A stretch of DNA of 16,666 bases from Burkholderiaceae bacterium. Its GTDB lineage: Bacteria > Pseudomonadota > Gammaproteobacteria > Burkholderiales > Burkholderiaceae_C. The stretch spans positions 1 to 16,666 of the forward strand of contig JAISNB010000188.1 in assembly GCA_031276435.1 (NCBI GenBank). The letters are read 5' to 3'. The translations under genes and the position numbers were made by a program. The notes under the pieces were generated by a model. The model was not told the origin of the DNA and did not search any database. It was given only the letters and a program-made list of their open reading frames with translations. This document shows, piece by piece, positions 1 to 6,914 of this stretch (positions are counted from its first letter, which is position 1; each line of letters starts with the position of its first letter).

Positions 1-837
1 CATTCCACCTTTTCTGACGGCACGCTAACGCCTGAGGAGCTGGCGGCGCGCGCCGCAGCCAATGGCGTCGATTTGTGGGCGCTGACCGATCACGACGAGC
101 TGGGCGGTCAGGCGCGCGCCTGCGCGGCGGCGCAAGCTGTGGGGCTGCGCTACCTGTGCGGTGTGGAGATTTCGGTTTCTTTCGCGCACGAGACTGTGCA
201 CATTGTCGGATTGGGTTTTGATGCCCAAAACGCGCAGCTTGTGGCGGGGCTGGATGCGCTGCGCGCAAGCCGCGAGCCGCGCGCGCAAGAGATGGCCGCC
301 GGGCTGGCCGCAATTGGCATTGCCGGTGCGTATGAGGGCGCGCTCAGGTACGCGGGCAATCCGCGCGTGATTTCGCGCACGCATTTTGCACGCTTTCTGC
401 TGGAAGCCGGGGTTTGCAGGGACACCGCGGAAGTTTTCCGCAAGTATCTGGTCGAGGGCAAGCCCGGTTTTGTGCCGCACCGCTGGGCCGGGCTGCGCGA
501 GGCGCTGTCCTGGATTGCCCAGGCTGGCGGCGTCGCCGTTATTGCGCACCCGGCGCGCTACAGGTTCACGCCCACCGAGGAGTACGCGCTGTTTACCGAG
601 TTCAAGGCCCTGGGCGGGCAGGGCGTGGAAGTGGTGACGGGCAGCCACAGCGCGCAAGAGGCCGCGCGCTACGCGGATATGGCGCGCGAGTTTGACCTGG
701 CCGCCTCGCGCGGCAGCGATTTTCACAGTCCCGCGGAAAGCCACATCGATCTGGGCTGCCTGCCTGCGCTGCCGCACGATCTGACGCCTGTCTGGACGCT
801 GCTTGCGCAACGCGCGGCGGCCTGGCAGAGCGCCTGA
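1..837 (+). CDS. rnm: PHP-domain 3',5'-nucleoside bisphosphate phosphatase / RNase AM family, 5' end missing
   Basis: The reading frame is open from the first base, so only the start is lost; 278 residues are present and E. coli YciV/TrpH (RNase AM) has about 290, so roughly ten are missing. The fragment opens with HSTFSDG, the first PHP metal-binding motif, and continues with TDHDE (30-33), GVEIS (Glu56), AHPARY (His183) and GSDFHSP (Asp240, His242). These supply the His/Asp/Glu ligands of the trinuclear metal centre. Characterised relatives hydrolyse 3',5'-nucleoside bisphosphates such as pAp and trim RNA 5' ends in the cytoplasm. It is followed after 52 bases by a yciO homologue, a pairing also found in E. 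coli, which supports the family call. The older name TrpH is historical. Exact substrate is inferred from the family, not visible here. Confidence 0.9.
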   Translation, partial: HSTFSDGTLTPEELAARAAANGVDLWALTDHDELGGQARACAAAQAVGLRYLCGVEISVSFAHETVHIVGLGFDAQNAQLVAGLDALRASREPRAQEMAAGLAAIGIAGAYEGALRYAGNPRVISRTHFARFLLEAGVCRDTAEVFRKYLVEGKPGFVPHRWAGLREALSWIAQAGGVAVIAHPARYRFTPTEEYALFTEFKALGGQGVEVVTGSHSAQEAARYADMAREFDLAASRGSDFHSPAESHIDLGCLPALPHDLTPVWTLLAQRAAAWQSA

Positions 838-889
838 TTGCCCCGATTCCGCAACAAAGATGAAACATTTTTGGCAATAGAGCGCACGC

Positions 890-1543
890 ATGGCCCAACT
901 TTTTACCGTTCATCCCGACAATCCGCAGCCACGGCTGCTCAAGCCAGCGGCCGCGTTGCTGCAAGAGGGCCGCGTGCTGGCCGTTCCCACCGATTCCAGC
1001 TACGCACTGGTTTGCCATCTGGACGACAAGTCGGCCGCGGACACGCTGCGCCGCATCCGGCAGGTGGACGCCAGACACCACCTGACGCTGCTGTGCCGCG
1101 ATCTCAGCGAGCTGTCTGGCTACGCCCGCGTGGACAACTGGCAGTACCGTCTGCTCAAGGCGGCCACGCCGGGGCCGTACACCTTCATTCTCGAAGCCAA
1201 CAAAGAGGTACCGCGCCGCGTGAGCCATCCCTCGCGCAAGACCATCGGCCTGCGCGTACCCGATCACAAGGCGCTGCAACTGCTGTTGCAATTGCATGGC
1301 GCGCCGCTGCTGGCCGCCACCCTGATCGCGCCGGGCGAGTCTGAGCCGCTCAATGGCGCGCAAGACATTTGCGCGCGTTTCGCGCGCGAGATCGACGCCG
1401 TGATCGACGCGGGCGCCTGCCCGCTGGAGCCGACCACGGTGGTCGATCTGACCGGCGGCGCACCACAATTGCTGCGCCAGGGCCGGGGCGATCTGGCGCG
1501 GCTTGGCCTGCCGCCGGACGCATCTGCGAAAATCCAGCGGTGA
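890..1543 (+). CDS. yciO: YciO-type Sua5/YrdC-like RNA-binding protein
   Basis: A 217-residue cytoplasmic protein covering one complete YrdC/Sua5 domain. Visible landmarks are the PTDSSYAL strand-loop (33-40), TLLCRDLSELS (66-76), PGPYTFIL, KEVPRR (105-110) and RKTIGLRVP (116-124). These follow E. coli YciO very closely rather than TsaC or Sua5. YrdC-domain proteins make threonylcarbamoyl-AMP for the t6A37 tRNA modification, but E. coli YciO does not replace TsaC, so an L-threonylcarbamoyladenylate synthase label should be read as family-level only. The ATG at 890 leaves 52 bases after the PHP gene and no strong Shine-Dalgarno is seen. The stop TGA (1541-1543) overlaps the GTG start of the next gene, suggesting translational coupling. 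Confidence 0.9.
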   Translation: MAQLFTVHPDNPQPRLLKPAAALLQEGRVLAVPTDSSYALVCHLDDKSAADTLRRIRQVDARHHLTLLCRDLSELSGYARVDNWQYRLLKAATPGPYTFILEANKEVPRRVSHPSRKTIGLRVPDHKALQLLLQLHGAPLLAATLIAPGESEPLNGAQDICARFAREIDAVIDAGACPLEPTTVVDLTGGAPQLLRQGRGDLARLGLPPDASAKIQR

Positions 1544-2208
1544 CTCTCGCGCAAATCATTCAAACCATCGCGGTCTACGCGATTCCCGTGCTGTTTGCCA
1601 TCACCGTGCACGAGGCCGCGCACGGCTATGTGGCCCGCTACCTGGGCGATGACACCGCCGCCATGCTGGGGCGCGTTACGCTCAACCCGCTCAGGCACAT
1701 CGACCCGGTGGGCACCCTGCTCATGCCGCTGTTGCTGTACGTGTTCACCAGCGGCGCGTTTGTTTTTGGTTATGCCAGGCCGGTGCCCGTGCGCATTGAC
1801 CGCCTGCGCAATCCGCACCGCGACAGCATGTGGGTGGCGCTGGCGGGGCCGCTGTCCAATCTGGCGCAGGCTTTCCTGTGGGGACTGCTGCTGGTTGTGC
1901 TGCGCGCCATGGGCGTGACCGAGATGTTCTTCCTCGCAATGTGCGTCGCCGGTCTTTTGGTCAATGTGGTGATGTGCGTGTTCAACCTGTTTCCGCTGCC
2001 GCCGCTCGATGGCGGGCGTGTTCTGGTCGGCCTGCTGCCACCCAGGCAGGCATTGGCCCTGGCGCGCGTCGAGCCATGGGGCTTTTTCATCGTGATGGCG
2101 CTGGTACTGACCGGCGTTGTCAGCGCCCTGTGGATGCGCCCGCTCATGTCCCTGGTGTTCAATTTTCTGCGCCTTGTTTTGCCGCCCCTGAAACAAGTGC
2201 TTGGCTGA
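1540..2208 (+). CDS. Site-2-protease-type M50 family integral membrane zinc metalloprotease
   Basis: A 222-residue hydrophobic protein with about five to six membrane segments. The zinc site is complete: HEAAH at residues 24-28 in the first membrane segment and NLFPLPPLDGGR (149-160, ligand Asp157) in a later one. No PDZ domain is present, so this is the small Rv2869/YwhC-like class rather than RseP. Such enzymes cut proteins inside the inner membrane; the substrate here is unknown. The frame is open further upstream, but GTG at 1540 overlaps the yciO stop as GTGA and places HEAAH at the usual distance from the N terminus. The translation upstream of it (arginine-rich) is only the yciO gene in another frame. 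It lies between yciO and trpS in the same run. Confidence 0.9.
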   Translation: MTLAQIIQTIAVYAIPVLFAITVHEAAHGYVARYLGDDTAAMLGRVTLNPLRHIDPVGTLLMPLLLYVFTSGAFVFGYARPVPVRIDRLRNPHRDSMWVALAGPLSNLAQAFLWGLLLVVLRAMGVTEMFFLAMCVAGLLVNVVMCVFNLFPLPPLDGGRVLVGLLPPRQALALARVEPWGFFIVMALVLTGVVSALWMRPLMSLVFNFLRLVLPPLKQVLG

Positions 2209-2236
2209 AGCCGTTTTTTTGTTGTCGTCCGTCGTC

Positions 2237-3583
2237 ATGCACCCATCACCGACCGTTCGTGTTCTCACCGGCATCACCACCACCGGCACCCCGCACCTTG
2301 GCAATTACGCGGGCGCCATTGCGCCCACCGTGCGCGCCAGCCAGGGGCCGGGCATTGAGAGCTTCATGTTCCTGGCCGATTACCACGCGCTCATCAAATG
2401 CGGCGACCCCGCGCGCGTGCAAAGCAGCACGCTGCAAATTGCCGCAAGCTGGCTGGCCGCCGGGCTGGAACCGCGGCGCGTTACGTTCTACCGGCAATCC
2501 GACATCCCCGAAATTCCGCAACTGTGCTGGCTGCTGACCTGCGTAACCGGCAAGGGGCTGCTCAACCGCGCGCACGCCTACAAGGCGGCGCTCGACAAAA
2601 ACGCCGCCGCCGCGCTGGAGCCGGACGACGGCGTGACCGCGGGCCTGTTCATGTACCCGGTGCTGATGGCTGCCGACATTCTGATGTTTCGCGCGCACCG
2701 CGTGCCGGTGGGGCGCGATCAGGTGCAGCACATCGAGATGGCGCGCGACATGGCCGCCAGCTTCAACCACCTGTATGGCCAGGGGCAGGAGTTGCTGACG
2801 CTGCCAAGCGCCCAGATCGATGCCGATATGGCCCTGCTGCCCGGTCTGGACGGTCGCAAAATGAGCAAGAGCTACGACAACGTGATTGCGCTGTTCGGCT
2901 CGCGCGAGCAACTGCGCAAACAAATCATGGGCATCGTGACCGACTCGCGCGCGCCCGGCGAACCCAAGGACACCGAAGGCTCCACCCTGTTTGCCATCTA
3001 CAAGGCTTTTGCCACGCCCGAAGAAAGCGCCGCCTATGCCCGCGCCTTTGCCGAGGGCATCGCCTGGGGCGAGGCCAAGGAGCGCCTGTTCGAGCGCCTG
3101 GATCAGGAAATCGCCCCCAAGCGCGCGCACTACGCCCACCTGATGGACAACCCGCGCGAAGTCGAACAAACGCTGCTGGCCGGAGCCGAGAAAGCGCGCG
3201 CCCTGGCCGCTCCCTACCTGCGCGAGCTGCGCCACGCCGTGGGCCTGCGCCCGCTGGCATCTGCGCCGCCTGCCAGCGCCGCCGCGCGCGCGCCAGCGCA
3301 AACCGCCGCTGCCGCTGGCGGCAAACCCGCCTTCAAGCAATACCGCGAAAAAGACGGGCGCTTTTATTTCAAGCTGCTGGCCGCCCAACCGGCGGGCAAG
3401 GTGCTGCTGCAAAGCCGGGGGTTCGATTCGCCGCAAGAGGCGGGCAAGGCCGTCAAATTGTTACAAACCGTCGGCATCCAGGCCTTGGCGCAATTGACAA
3501 AAGATTGCATAATCGCAGCGGATATGGCCGAAAAAACCGAGCTTGAACACGCTTTGCGGCAATTGATGGACGATCCGGTGTAA
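2237..3583 (+). CDS. trpS: Tryptophan--tRNA ligase with extra C-terminal domain
   Basis: Class I aminoacyl-tRNA synthetase that charges tRNA-Trp in the cytoplasm. The HIGH-equivalent is in TGTPHLGNYAGA (residues 16-27) and the KMSKS loop is exact at 208-212 (GRKMSKSYDN). LFMYPVLMAADIL and GRDQVQHIEMARD are typical TrpRS core segments. The start is set at ATG 2237, giving MHPSPTVRVLTGITTTG as in related proteins; a TTG at 2201 is in frame but would overlap the protease gene. The predicted 448 residues exceed the usual 330-350. After an Ala/Pro-rich linker (about 341-372), residues 374-432 form an extra module (KQYREKDGRFYFKLL, LLQSRGF, EAGKAV) resembling the YegP/DUF1508 repeat. This extension is, from memory, common in Burkholderiales TrpS. 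No T-box or Trp leader is visible in the 28-base gap upstream. Confidence 0.95.
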   Translation: MHPSPTVRVLTGITTTGTPHLGNYAGAIAPTVRASQGPGIESFMFLADYHALIKCGDPARVQSSTLQIAASWLAAGLEPRRVTFYRQSDIPEIPQLCWLLTCVTGKGLLNRAHAYKAALDKNAAAALEPDDGVTAGLFMYPVLMAADILMFRAHRVPVGRDQVQHIEMARDMAASFNHLYGQGQELLTLPSAQIDADMALLPGLDGRKMSKSYDNVIALFGSREQLRKQIMGIVTDSRAPGEPKDTEGSTLFAIYKAFATPEESAAYARAFAEGIAWGEAKERLFERLDQEIAPKRAHYAHLMDNPREVEQTLLAGAEKARALAAPYLRELRHAVGLRPLASAPPASAAARAPAQTAAAAGGKPAFKQYREKDGRFYFKLLAAQPAGKVLLQSRGFDSPQEAGKAVKLLQTVGIQALAQLTKDCIIAADMAEKTELEHALRQLMDDPV

Positions 3584-3650
3584 ATTCGCGCGCGAAGCAA
3601 TGGATTTGCGGTGGCGGCGGGGCCGGGCCGTCCGTGAAGGCACAAAAGTC

Positions 3651-3659
3651 AGAGGAGGA
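3651..3659 (+). promoter_or_regulatory. Strong ribosome binding site for the response regulator
   Basis: AGAGGAGGA lies 6 bases before a GTG at 3666. It is the best Shine-Dalgarno in the window and decides the start of the regulator gene in favour of GTG 3666 over the in-frame ATG at 3600. Confidence 0.7.
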
Positions 3660-3665
3660 CTACAG

Positions 3666-4283
3666 GTGGCCATTTATGTCATAGAAGATCACCCCATGAT
3701 GCGCGAGGCCATCGTGATGCTGCTTCGGCGCGTTCGTCCGGGGTGCACCGTGGTTGAATTGCGCCAGCTATCCGCTCTGGATCGTGCGCTGGAGCGCGCG
3801 GCGTCCCCGCCGGAGTTGTTCTGCCTGGACCTGAAACTGCCGGACACCCTGGGCATTTCGGGCGTCAAACTGCTCAAGGGCCGCTGGCCCGATGTGCCGC
3901 TGGTTGTCATATCGGCCTCGCCAGCGGGCGATGTGGAAGAGTGGTGCGTCGAAGCGGGCGCCGATGCCTACATTGAAAAATCCGCCGACGCCACCGAAAT
4001 CATCGCCGTGCTGCGCACGCTGCTCATTGGCGACAGCGGTTTTGGCGATCTGGAGCTGCCCTCGTCTTTCGACGGTTCGCCAGAAACCAAACTGACCAAA
4101 CGCCAGAAGCAATTGATCGTCATGCTCGACGAAGGGCTGTCCAACCGCGACATTGCCGAAAAACTCGGCCTGAGCGAGCACACGGTCAAGGTGCACATGT
4201 GGCGGATGTTCCGGCGTCTGGGCGCCAAAAGCCGCACGCAAACGCTGCACTTTGCCCGCACGCACGGCTGGCTGTCGTCGTAA
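3666..4283 (+). CDS. LuxR/NarL-type two-component response regulator
   Basis: A 205-residue protein with a receiver domain (1-115) and a C-terminal LuxR helix-turn-helix (about 138-200). Receiver residues are in place: acidic pair Glu7-Asp8, phospho-acceptor Asp55 in CLDLKLP, Ser83 and Lys105 in YIEKSA. The output domain reads LTKRQKQLIVML, GLSNRDIAEKLGLSEHTVKVHM, then RRLGAKSRTQ, the usual DNA-binding pattern. Starting at GTG 3666 removes an Arg/Gly-rich 22-residue leader that belongs to no known receiver. It follows trpS by 82 bases and faces a histidine kinase whose stop is 10 bases away, so the kinase is its likely partner. Target genes cannot be told from the sequence. Confidence 0.9.
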   Translation: MAIYVIEDHPMMREAIVMLLRRVRPGCTVVELRQLSALDRALERAASPPELFCLDLKLPDTLGISGVKLLKGRWPDVPLVVISASPAGDVEEWCVEAGADAYIEKSADATEIIAVLRTLLIGDSGFGDLELPSSFDGSPETKLTKRQKQLIVMLDEGLSNRDIAEKLGLSEHTVKVHMWRMFRRLGAKSRTQTLHFARTHGWLSS

Positions 4284-4302
4284 ACCCCTGGTATCAGCGT
4301 TT
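4282..4302. terminator. Possible weak bidirectional hairpin between convergent genes
   Basis: AAAC and GTTT enclose CTG-GTAT-CAG, giving a short bulged stem spanning the 10 bases between the regulator and kinase stop codons, with a few T on one side and A on the other. The stem is short and interrupted, so this is only a candidate shared terminator. Confidence 0.2.
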
Positions 4303-5106
4303 TCGGGTCGCCGCACAGTCGGTGGCAGAAACGGCGGCGCCCTCATCAGGCAGGATCAGGCTGAAGCGGCTGCCGCGCCCCGCGCGCGCGCTTGCCTGCA
4401 CGGCAGCGCCCAGCGCGTCGGCCAGATGCCGGACGATCAAAAGCCCCAGTCCGTGTCCGGGACGTCGCGCCGTGGTGGCGGCGACGCGCGCTGGCGGCTG
4501 GCCGTTGCCGCTGAAAATCGCATCGATCTGTTCGGGCGCGACGCCGCAGCCGGTGTCCCACACGTCGATGCGCACGCCCGCCGCCGCACCAAGGCGCCGC
4601 GCTGTTACCAGCACCTTGCCGCGCGCGGTGTGGGCAATGGCGTTGTCCAGCAGGTTGCCCAGAATGCGGCGCAGCAGCACGGCATCGGTTTGCAGCGCCA
4701 CGGGCGCGCTGCGCAGGCGCAGTTGCAGGTGCTTTTCAGCGGCCAGCGGCGCAAACTGGTCGACCAGCTCTTGCAGCAGGCGCGGCAAGTCCACCGTGGA
4801 CGCTCGCGCGCGCCGCGCCAGGGCGGATGTGGCTGTGGCGGCGGCCTCGGGCAAACCGGCGCGCGCCGCCAGTTGCGCGTCGTCCAGCAAGCTTTTCAAA
4901 GCCAGCGCGGCCTGCCGCAGCTTGGGTGCGAATTCAGGGGCCATGTGCGGCTCGCGGGCCAGTTGCTCGGCATAGAGGCGAATGGCGTGCAGGGGCTGCT
5001 GCAAATCGTGCGCCAGACAGGCCATTTGGCGGTCTTTTTCGCGCAGTGCCTCTTGCGCGGCACAAAGCTGTTGCTCAAGGCGGGCGGCATTGTGATCGTG
5101 ATTCAT
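4294..5106 (-). CDS. Soluble sensor-less histidine kinase
   Basis: A 270-residue predicted cytoplasmic kinase. The dimerisation/phospho-acceptor helix has His33 in LAHDLQQPLHAIRLYAEQL. The ATPase domain follows with the N box (LGNLLDNAIAHT), the G1 box (VWDTGCGV) and the G2 box (GHGLGLLIVRHL). There is no transmembrane segment, PAS, GAF or other sensor domain; only about 30 residues precede the histidine, probably a short coiled coil continuing into the DHp helix. The H box HDLQQPLHAI resembles the HDLRQPL type found in hybrid kinases. ATG 5106 (MNHDHN) is chosen because upstream sequence in this frame is antisense-style low-complexity shadow of aroC. It converges on the LuxR-type regulator, its likely partner. 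The signal is probably received through another protein or a cytosolic cue, which is inference. Confidence 0.88.
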   Translation of the reverse strand: MNHDHNAARLEQQLCAAQEALREKDRQMACLAHDLQQPLHAIRLYAEQLAREPHMAPEFAPKLRQAALALKSLLDDAQLAARAGLPEAAATATSALARRARASTVDLPRLLQELVDQFAPLAAEKHLQLRLRSAPVALQTDAVLLRRILGNLLDNAIAHTARGKVLVTARRLGAAAGVRIDVWDTGCGVAPEQIDAIFSGNGQPPARVAATTARRPGHGLGLLIVRHLADALGAAVQASARAGRGSRFSLILPDEGAAVSATDCAATRKR

Positions 5107-5182
5107 GCTGTTGTGGCCCCGCAAACAAAGGACACGCGACAAACGCGCGCTACACCGCGCAACCCGGCTGCGGCGCGCGGCA

Positions 5183-5209
5183 GCGGCGGCGGCGGCGGCA
5201 CAGCCGCCG
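5183..5209 (-). repeat. GGC trinucleotide run forming a GC hairpin after aroC
   Basis: Five GGC units (5185-5199) are followed by ACA and GCCGCCG, giving a 7-base-pair hairpin just beyond the aroC stop. On the aroC strand it is not followed by a T tract, so it is a weak candidate for transcript-end stabilisation rather than a classic terminator. The rest of the 106-base gap before the kinase start (5107-5212) shows nothing clear. Confidence 0.35.
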
Positions 5210-5212
5210 GCA

Positions 5213-6277
5213 TCACAAATGCCCGCGCAGGGCGCGCTGGCGCAGCGCGTGCTCCATGACGACCAGCGCCAGCAAGGCTTCCAGAATGGGCGCGGCGCGA
5301 ATGCCCACGCAGGGGTCGTGCCGCCCGCGTGTGAGCACTTGCACCGGCGCGTCATGCACGTCCACCGACTGGCGCGGCACGAGGATGGAACTGGTGGGCT
5401 TGACGGCCACGTTGACGCACAAGTCCTGCCCGGTGCTGATGCCGCCAAGCACGCCGCCATCGTGGTTGGTTTCAAAGCGCCCGCCGGGCAAGAGCGCGTC
5501 GCCGTGCGTGCTGCCGTGGTGCGTCGCGCTGGCGAATCCGTCGCCAATTTCCACGCCCTTGACGGCGTTCAGGCCCATCATGGCTTTGGCAATGTCGGCA
5601 TCCAGCCGGTCGTACAGCGGATCGCCCAGGCCCACGGGCACGCCGCGCGCCTGCACGTGCAAGCGCGCGCCGCACGAGTCGCCCCGCTTGCGCAGCGCGC
5701 CCAGATAGTCTTGCAGCGCGGAGACGTCGGCCACCGGCGCAAAAAACGGGTTGCCCGCAACGTGCGCCCAGTCCTCGAAGGCGATGGCGATTTCGCCCAG
5801 TTGCCTCAGGCAGGCGCGAAATGTGGTGCCGCACTGCTGGAGCAGCCATTTCTTGGCGACCGCGCCAGCGGCCACCGTGGGCGCGCTCAGGCGCGCCGAG
5901 GCGCGTCCGCCGCCGCGCGGATCGCGCACGCCGTATTTTTTCCAGTAGGTGTAATCGGCATGGCCCGGGCGAAAGGTCTGGGCCACATCGCTGTAATCGT
6001 GGCTGCGCTGGTCGGTGTTGCCGATGAGCAGGCAAATGGGCGCGCCGGTGGTCTGGCCTTCGTAAACGCCGGAGAGGATTTCCACGCGGTCGGCCTCGTT
6101 GCGCTGAGTGACGAATTGGCTCGTGCCGGGACGCCGCCGATCCAGATCGGGCTGGATGTCTTGCGCATCCAGCGCCAGTCCCGGCGGGCAGCCGTCGATC
6201 ACGCAGCCAATGGCCGGGCCGTGCGATTCGCCAAAGTTGGTTACGGCAAACAGGTTGCCAAGGGTATTGCCGCTCAT
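5213..6277 (-). CDS. aroC: Chorismate synthase
   Basis: A 354-residue enzyme, close to the family's usual 350-360. It converts 5-enolpyruvylshikimate-3-phosphate to chorismate, the last step of the shikimate pathway, using reduced FMN in the cytoplasm. The family signatures are present: GESHGPAIGCVIDGCPPG near the N terminus (from residue 16), RPGHADYTYWKKYG followed by RGGGRASAR in the middle, and GRHDPCVGIRAAPILEA near the C terminus. ATG 6277 gives MSGNTLGNLF, the expected start; 80 further codons open upstream are Arg/Pro/Ser-rich and run back over the CBS gene. A 61-base gap separates it from the CBS gene upstream. A promoter-like extended -10 lies 7 bases before the start. Confidence 0.97.
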   Translation of the reverse strand: MSGNTLGNLFAVTNFGESHGPAIGCVIDGCPPGLALDAQDIQPDLDRRRPGTSQFVTQRNEADRVEILSGVYEGQTTGAPICLLIGNTDQRSHDYSDVAQTFRPGHADYTYWKKYGVRDPRGGGRASARLSAPTVAAGAVAKKWLLQQCGTTFRACLRQLGEIAIAFEDWAHVAGNPFFAPVADVSALQDYLGALRKRGDSCGARLHVQARGVPVGLGDPLYDRLDADIAKAMMGLNAVKGVEIGDGFASATHHGSTHGDALLPGGRFETNHDGGVLGGISTGQDLCVNVAVKPTSSILVPRQSVDVHDAPVQVLTRGRHDPCVGIRAAPILEALLALVVMEHALRQRALRGHL

Positions 6278-6284
6278 GTCAAAA

Positions 6285-6293
6285 ATTATCCCA
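6285..6293 (-). promoter_or_regulatory. Extended -10-like element just before aroC
   Basis: On the minus strand TGGGATAAT stands 7 bases before the aroC ATG, in a small AT-rich patch. It fits TGn-TATAAT at most positions, but no -35 match is seen. If used, transcription would begin at or next to the start codon, giving a leaderless aroC mRNA. No Shine-Dalgarno is visible at the usual distance. Confidence 0.3.
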
Positions 6294-6338
6294 GACCGTG
6301 CGCCGTCGTCGCCACCGCTGCTACTGCTGCCATTGCGC

Positions 6339-6842
6339 TCAGGCCGCCGCGTTGCCAGACGGGTTTTCCCGCGACCCGGGCGCTGCTGCGGCGGCTTCGG
6401 TGTCCTTGTTTTCGGGCCAGTCGCGGATGTAGGCCTTGAGCATGCGGTTTTCAAAGTTTTGCGCGTCGACCACGGCTTTTGCCACATCGTAGAAGCTGAC
6501 CACGCCGACCAGGGCATTGCTTTCGATCACCGGCATGTAGCGCGCGTGGGTGTCCAGCATCATGCGGCGCACGTCGTCCATTTCAGTGGCCAGGGTGCAG
6601 ATCAGCGGGCCGGGGTCCATGGCGCGATACACACTGGTTGTGCCCAGGCTGCCGCCATTGCCAAGCGTGGCGCGAATGACTTCCCGGAACGTGAGCATGC
6701 CCACCACGCGGCCATTGGAGAGCACGACCAGCGAGCCGATGTCTTTCTCGTCCATGATCCGGGCCGCGTCGGCCAAACTGTCCTCGGGCGTGATGGTGTA
6801 CAGCGTGTTGCCCTTGACACGCAAAATGTCGCTGACCTTCAT
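6339..6842 (-). CDS. Twin CBS-domain protein
   Basis: A 167-residue cytoplasmic protein made almost only of a Bateman module: CBS1 about residues 8-58 (ITPEDSLADAARIMDEKDIG, GRVVGMLTFREVIR) and CBS2 about 78-127 (RRMMLDTHARYMPVIE, LVGVVSFYDVAKAV). The Ala/Asn-rich tail after 140 looks disordered. CBS pairs usually bind adenine nucleotides and act as energy or redox sensors; there is no attached enzyme, channel or signalling domain here, so the role is unknown. The ATG at 6842 is preceded by GGAGGAC on the minus strand (6849-6855), a good Shine-Dalgarno. It lies between the yihY-like gene (72-base gap) and aroC (61-base gap). Confidence 0.9.
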   Translation of the reverse strand: MKVSDILRVKGNTLYTITPEDSLADAARIMDEKDIGSLVVLSNGRVVGMLTFREVIRATLGNGGSLGTTSVYRAMDPGPLICTLATEMDDVRRMMLDTHARYMPVIESNALVGVVSFYDVAKAVVDAQNFENRMLKAYIRDWPENKDTEAAAAAPGSRENPSGNAAA

Positions 6843-6895
6843 CTGTCTGTCCTCCAGCGCGGGCGGCGGCGCGCGCGCAAAATGATCAAAAGCAA

Positions 6896-6907
6896 AATAT
6901 AGCCCAA
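6896..6907 (-). promoter_or_regulatory. AT-rich promoter-like patch upstream of the CBS gene
   Basis: On the minus strand the gap after the yihY-like gene contains TTGGGC-TATATT within an unusually AT-rich stretch (6880-6900). Either TATATT is a -10 with no clear -35, or TTGGGC is a weak -35 with a CATTTT -10 17 bases on. This suggests that the CBS gene may have its own promoter. Confidence 0.25.
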
Positions 6908-6914
6908 GCGATCC

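Noticed and set aside
2209..2236. A T-box or Trp attenuator before trpS
   Set aside because: Only 28 bases separate it from the protease gene; the short T run there is not part of any hairpin.
2246..3436. 396-codon minus-strand frame opposite trpS
   Set aside because: Shadow of trpS; no recognisable domain or ribosome site.
3494..3499. TTGACA near the end of trpS as a -35 for the regulator gene
   Set aside because: The only -10-like hexamer nearby (CATAAT) is 8 bases away, far too close for a sigma-70 promoter.
3600..3665. ATG at 3600 as the start of the response regulator
   Set aside because: It would add an Arg/Gly-rich leader unlike any receiver domain, while GTG 3666 has an excellent Shine-Dalgarno and starts exactly at the first receiver strand.
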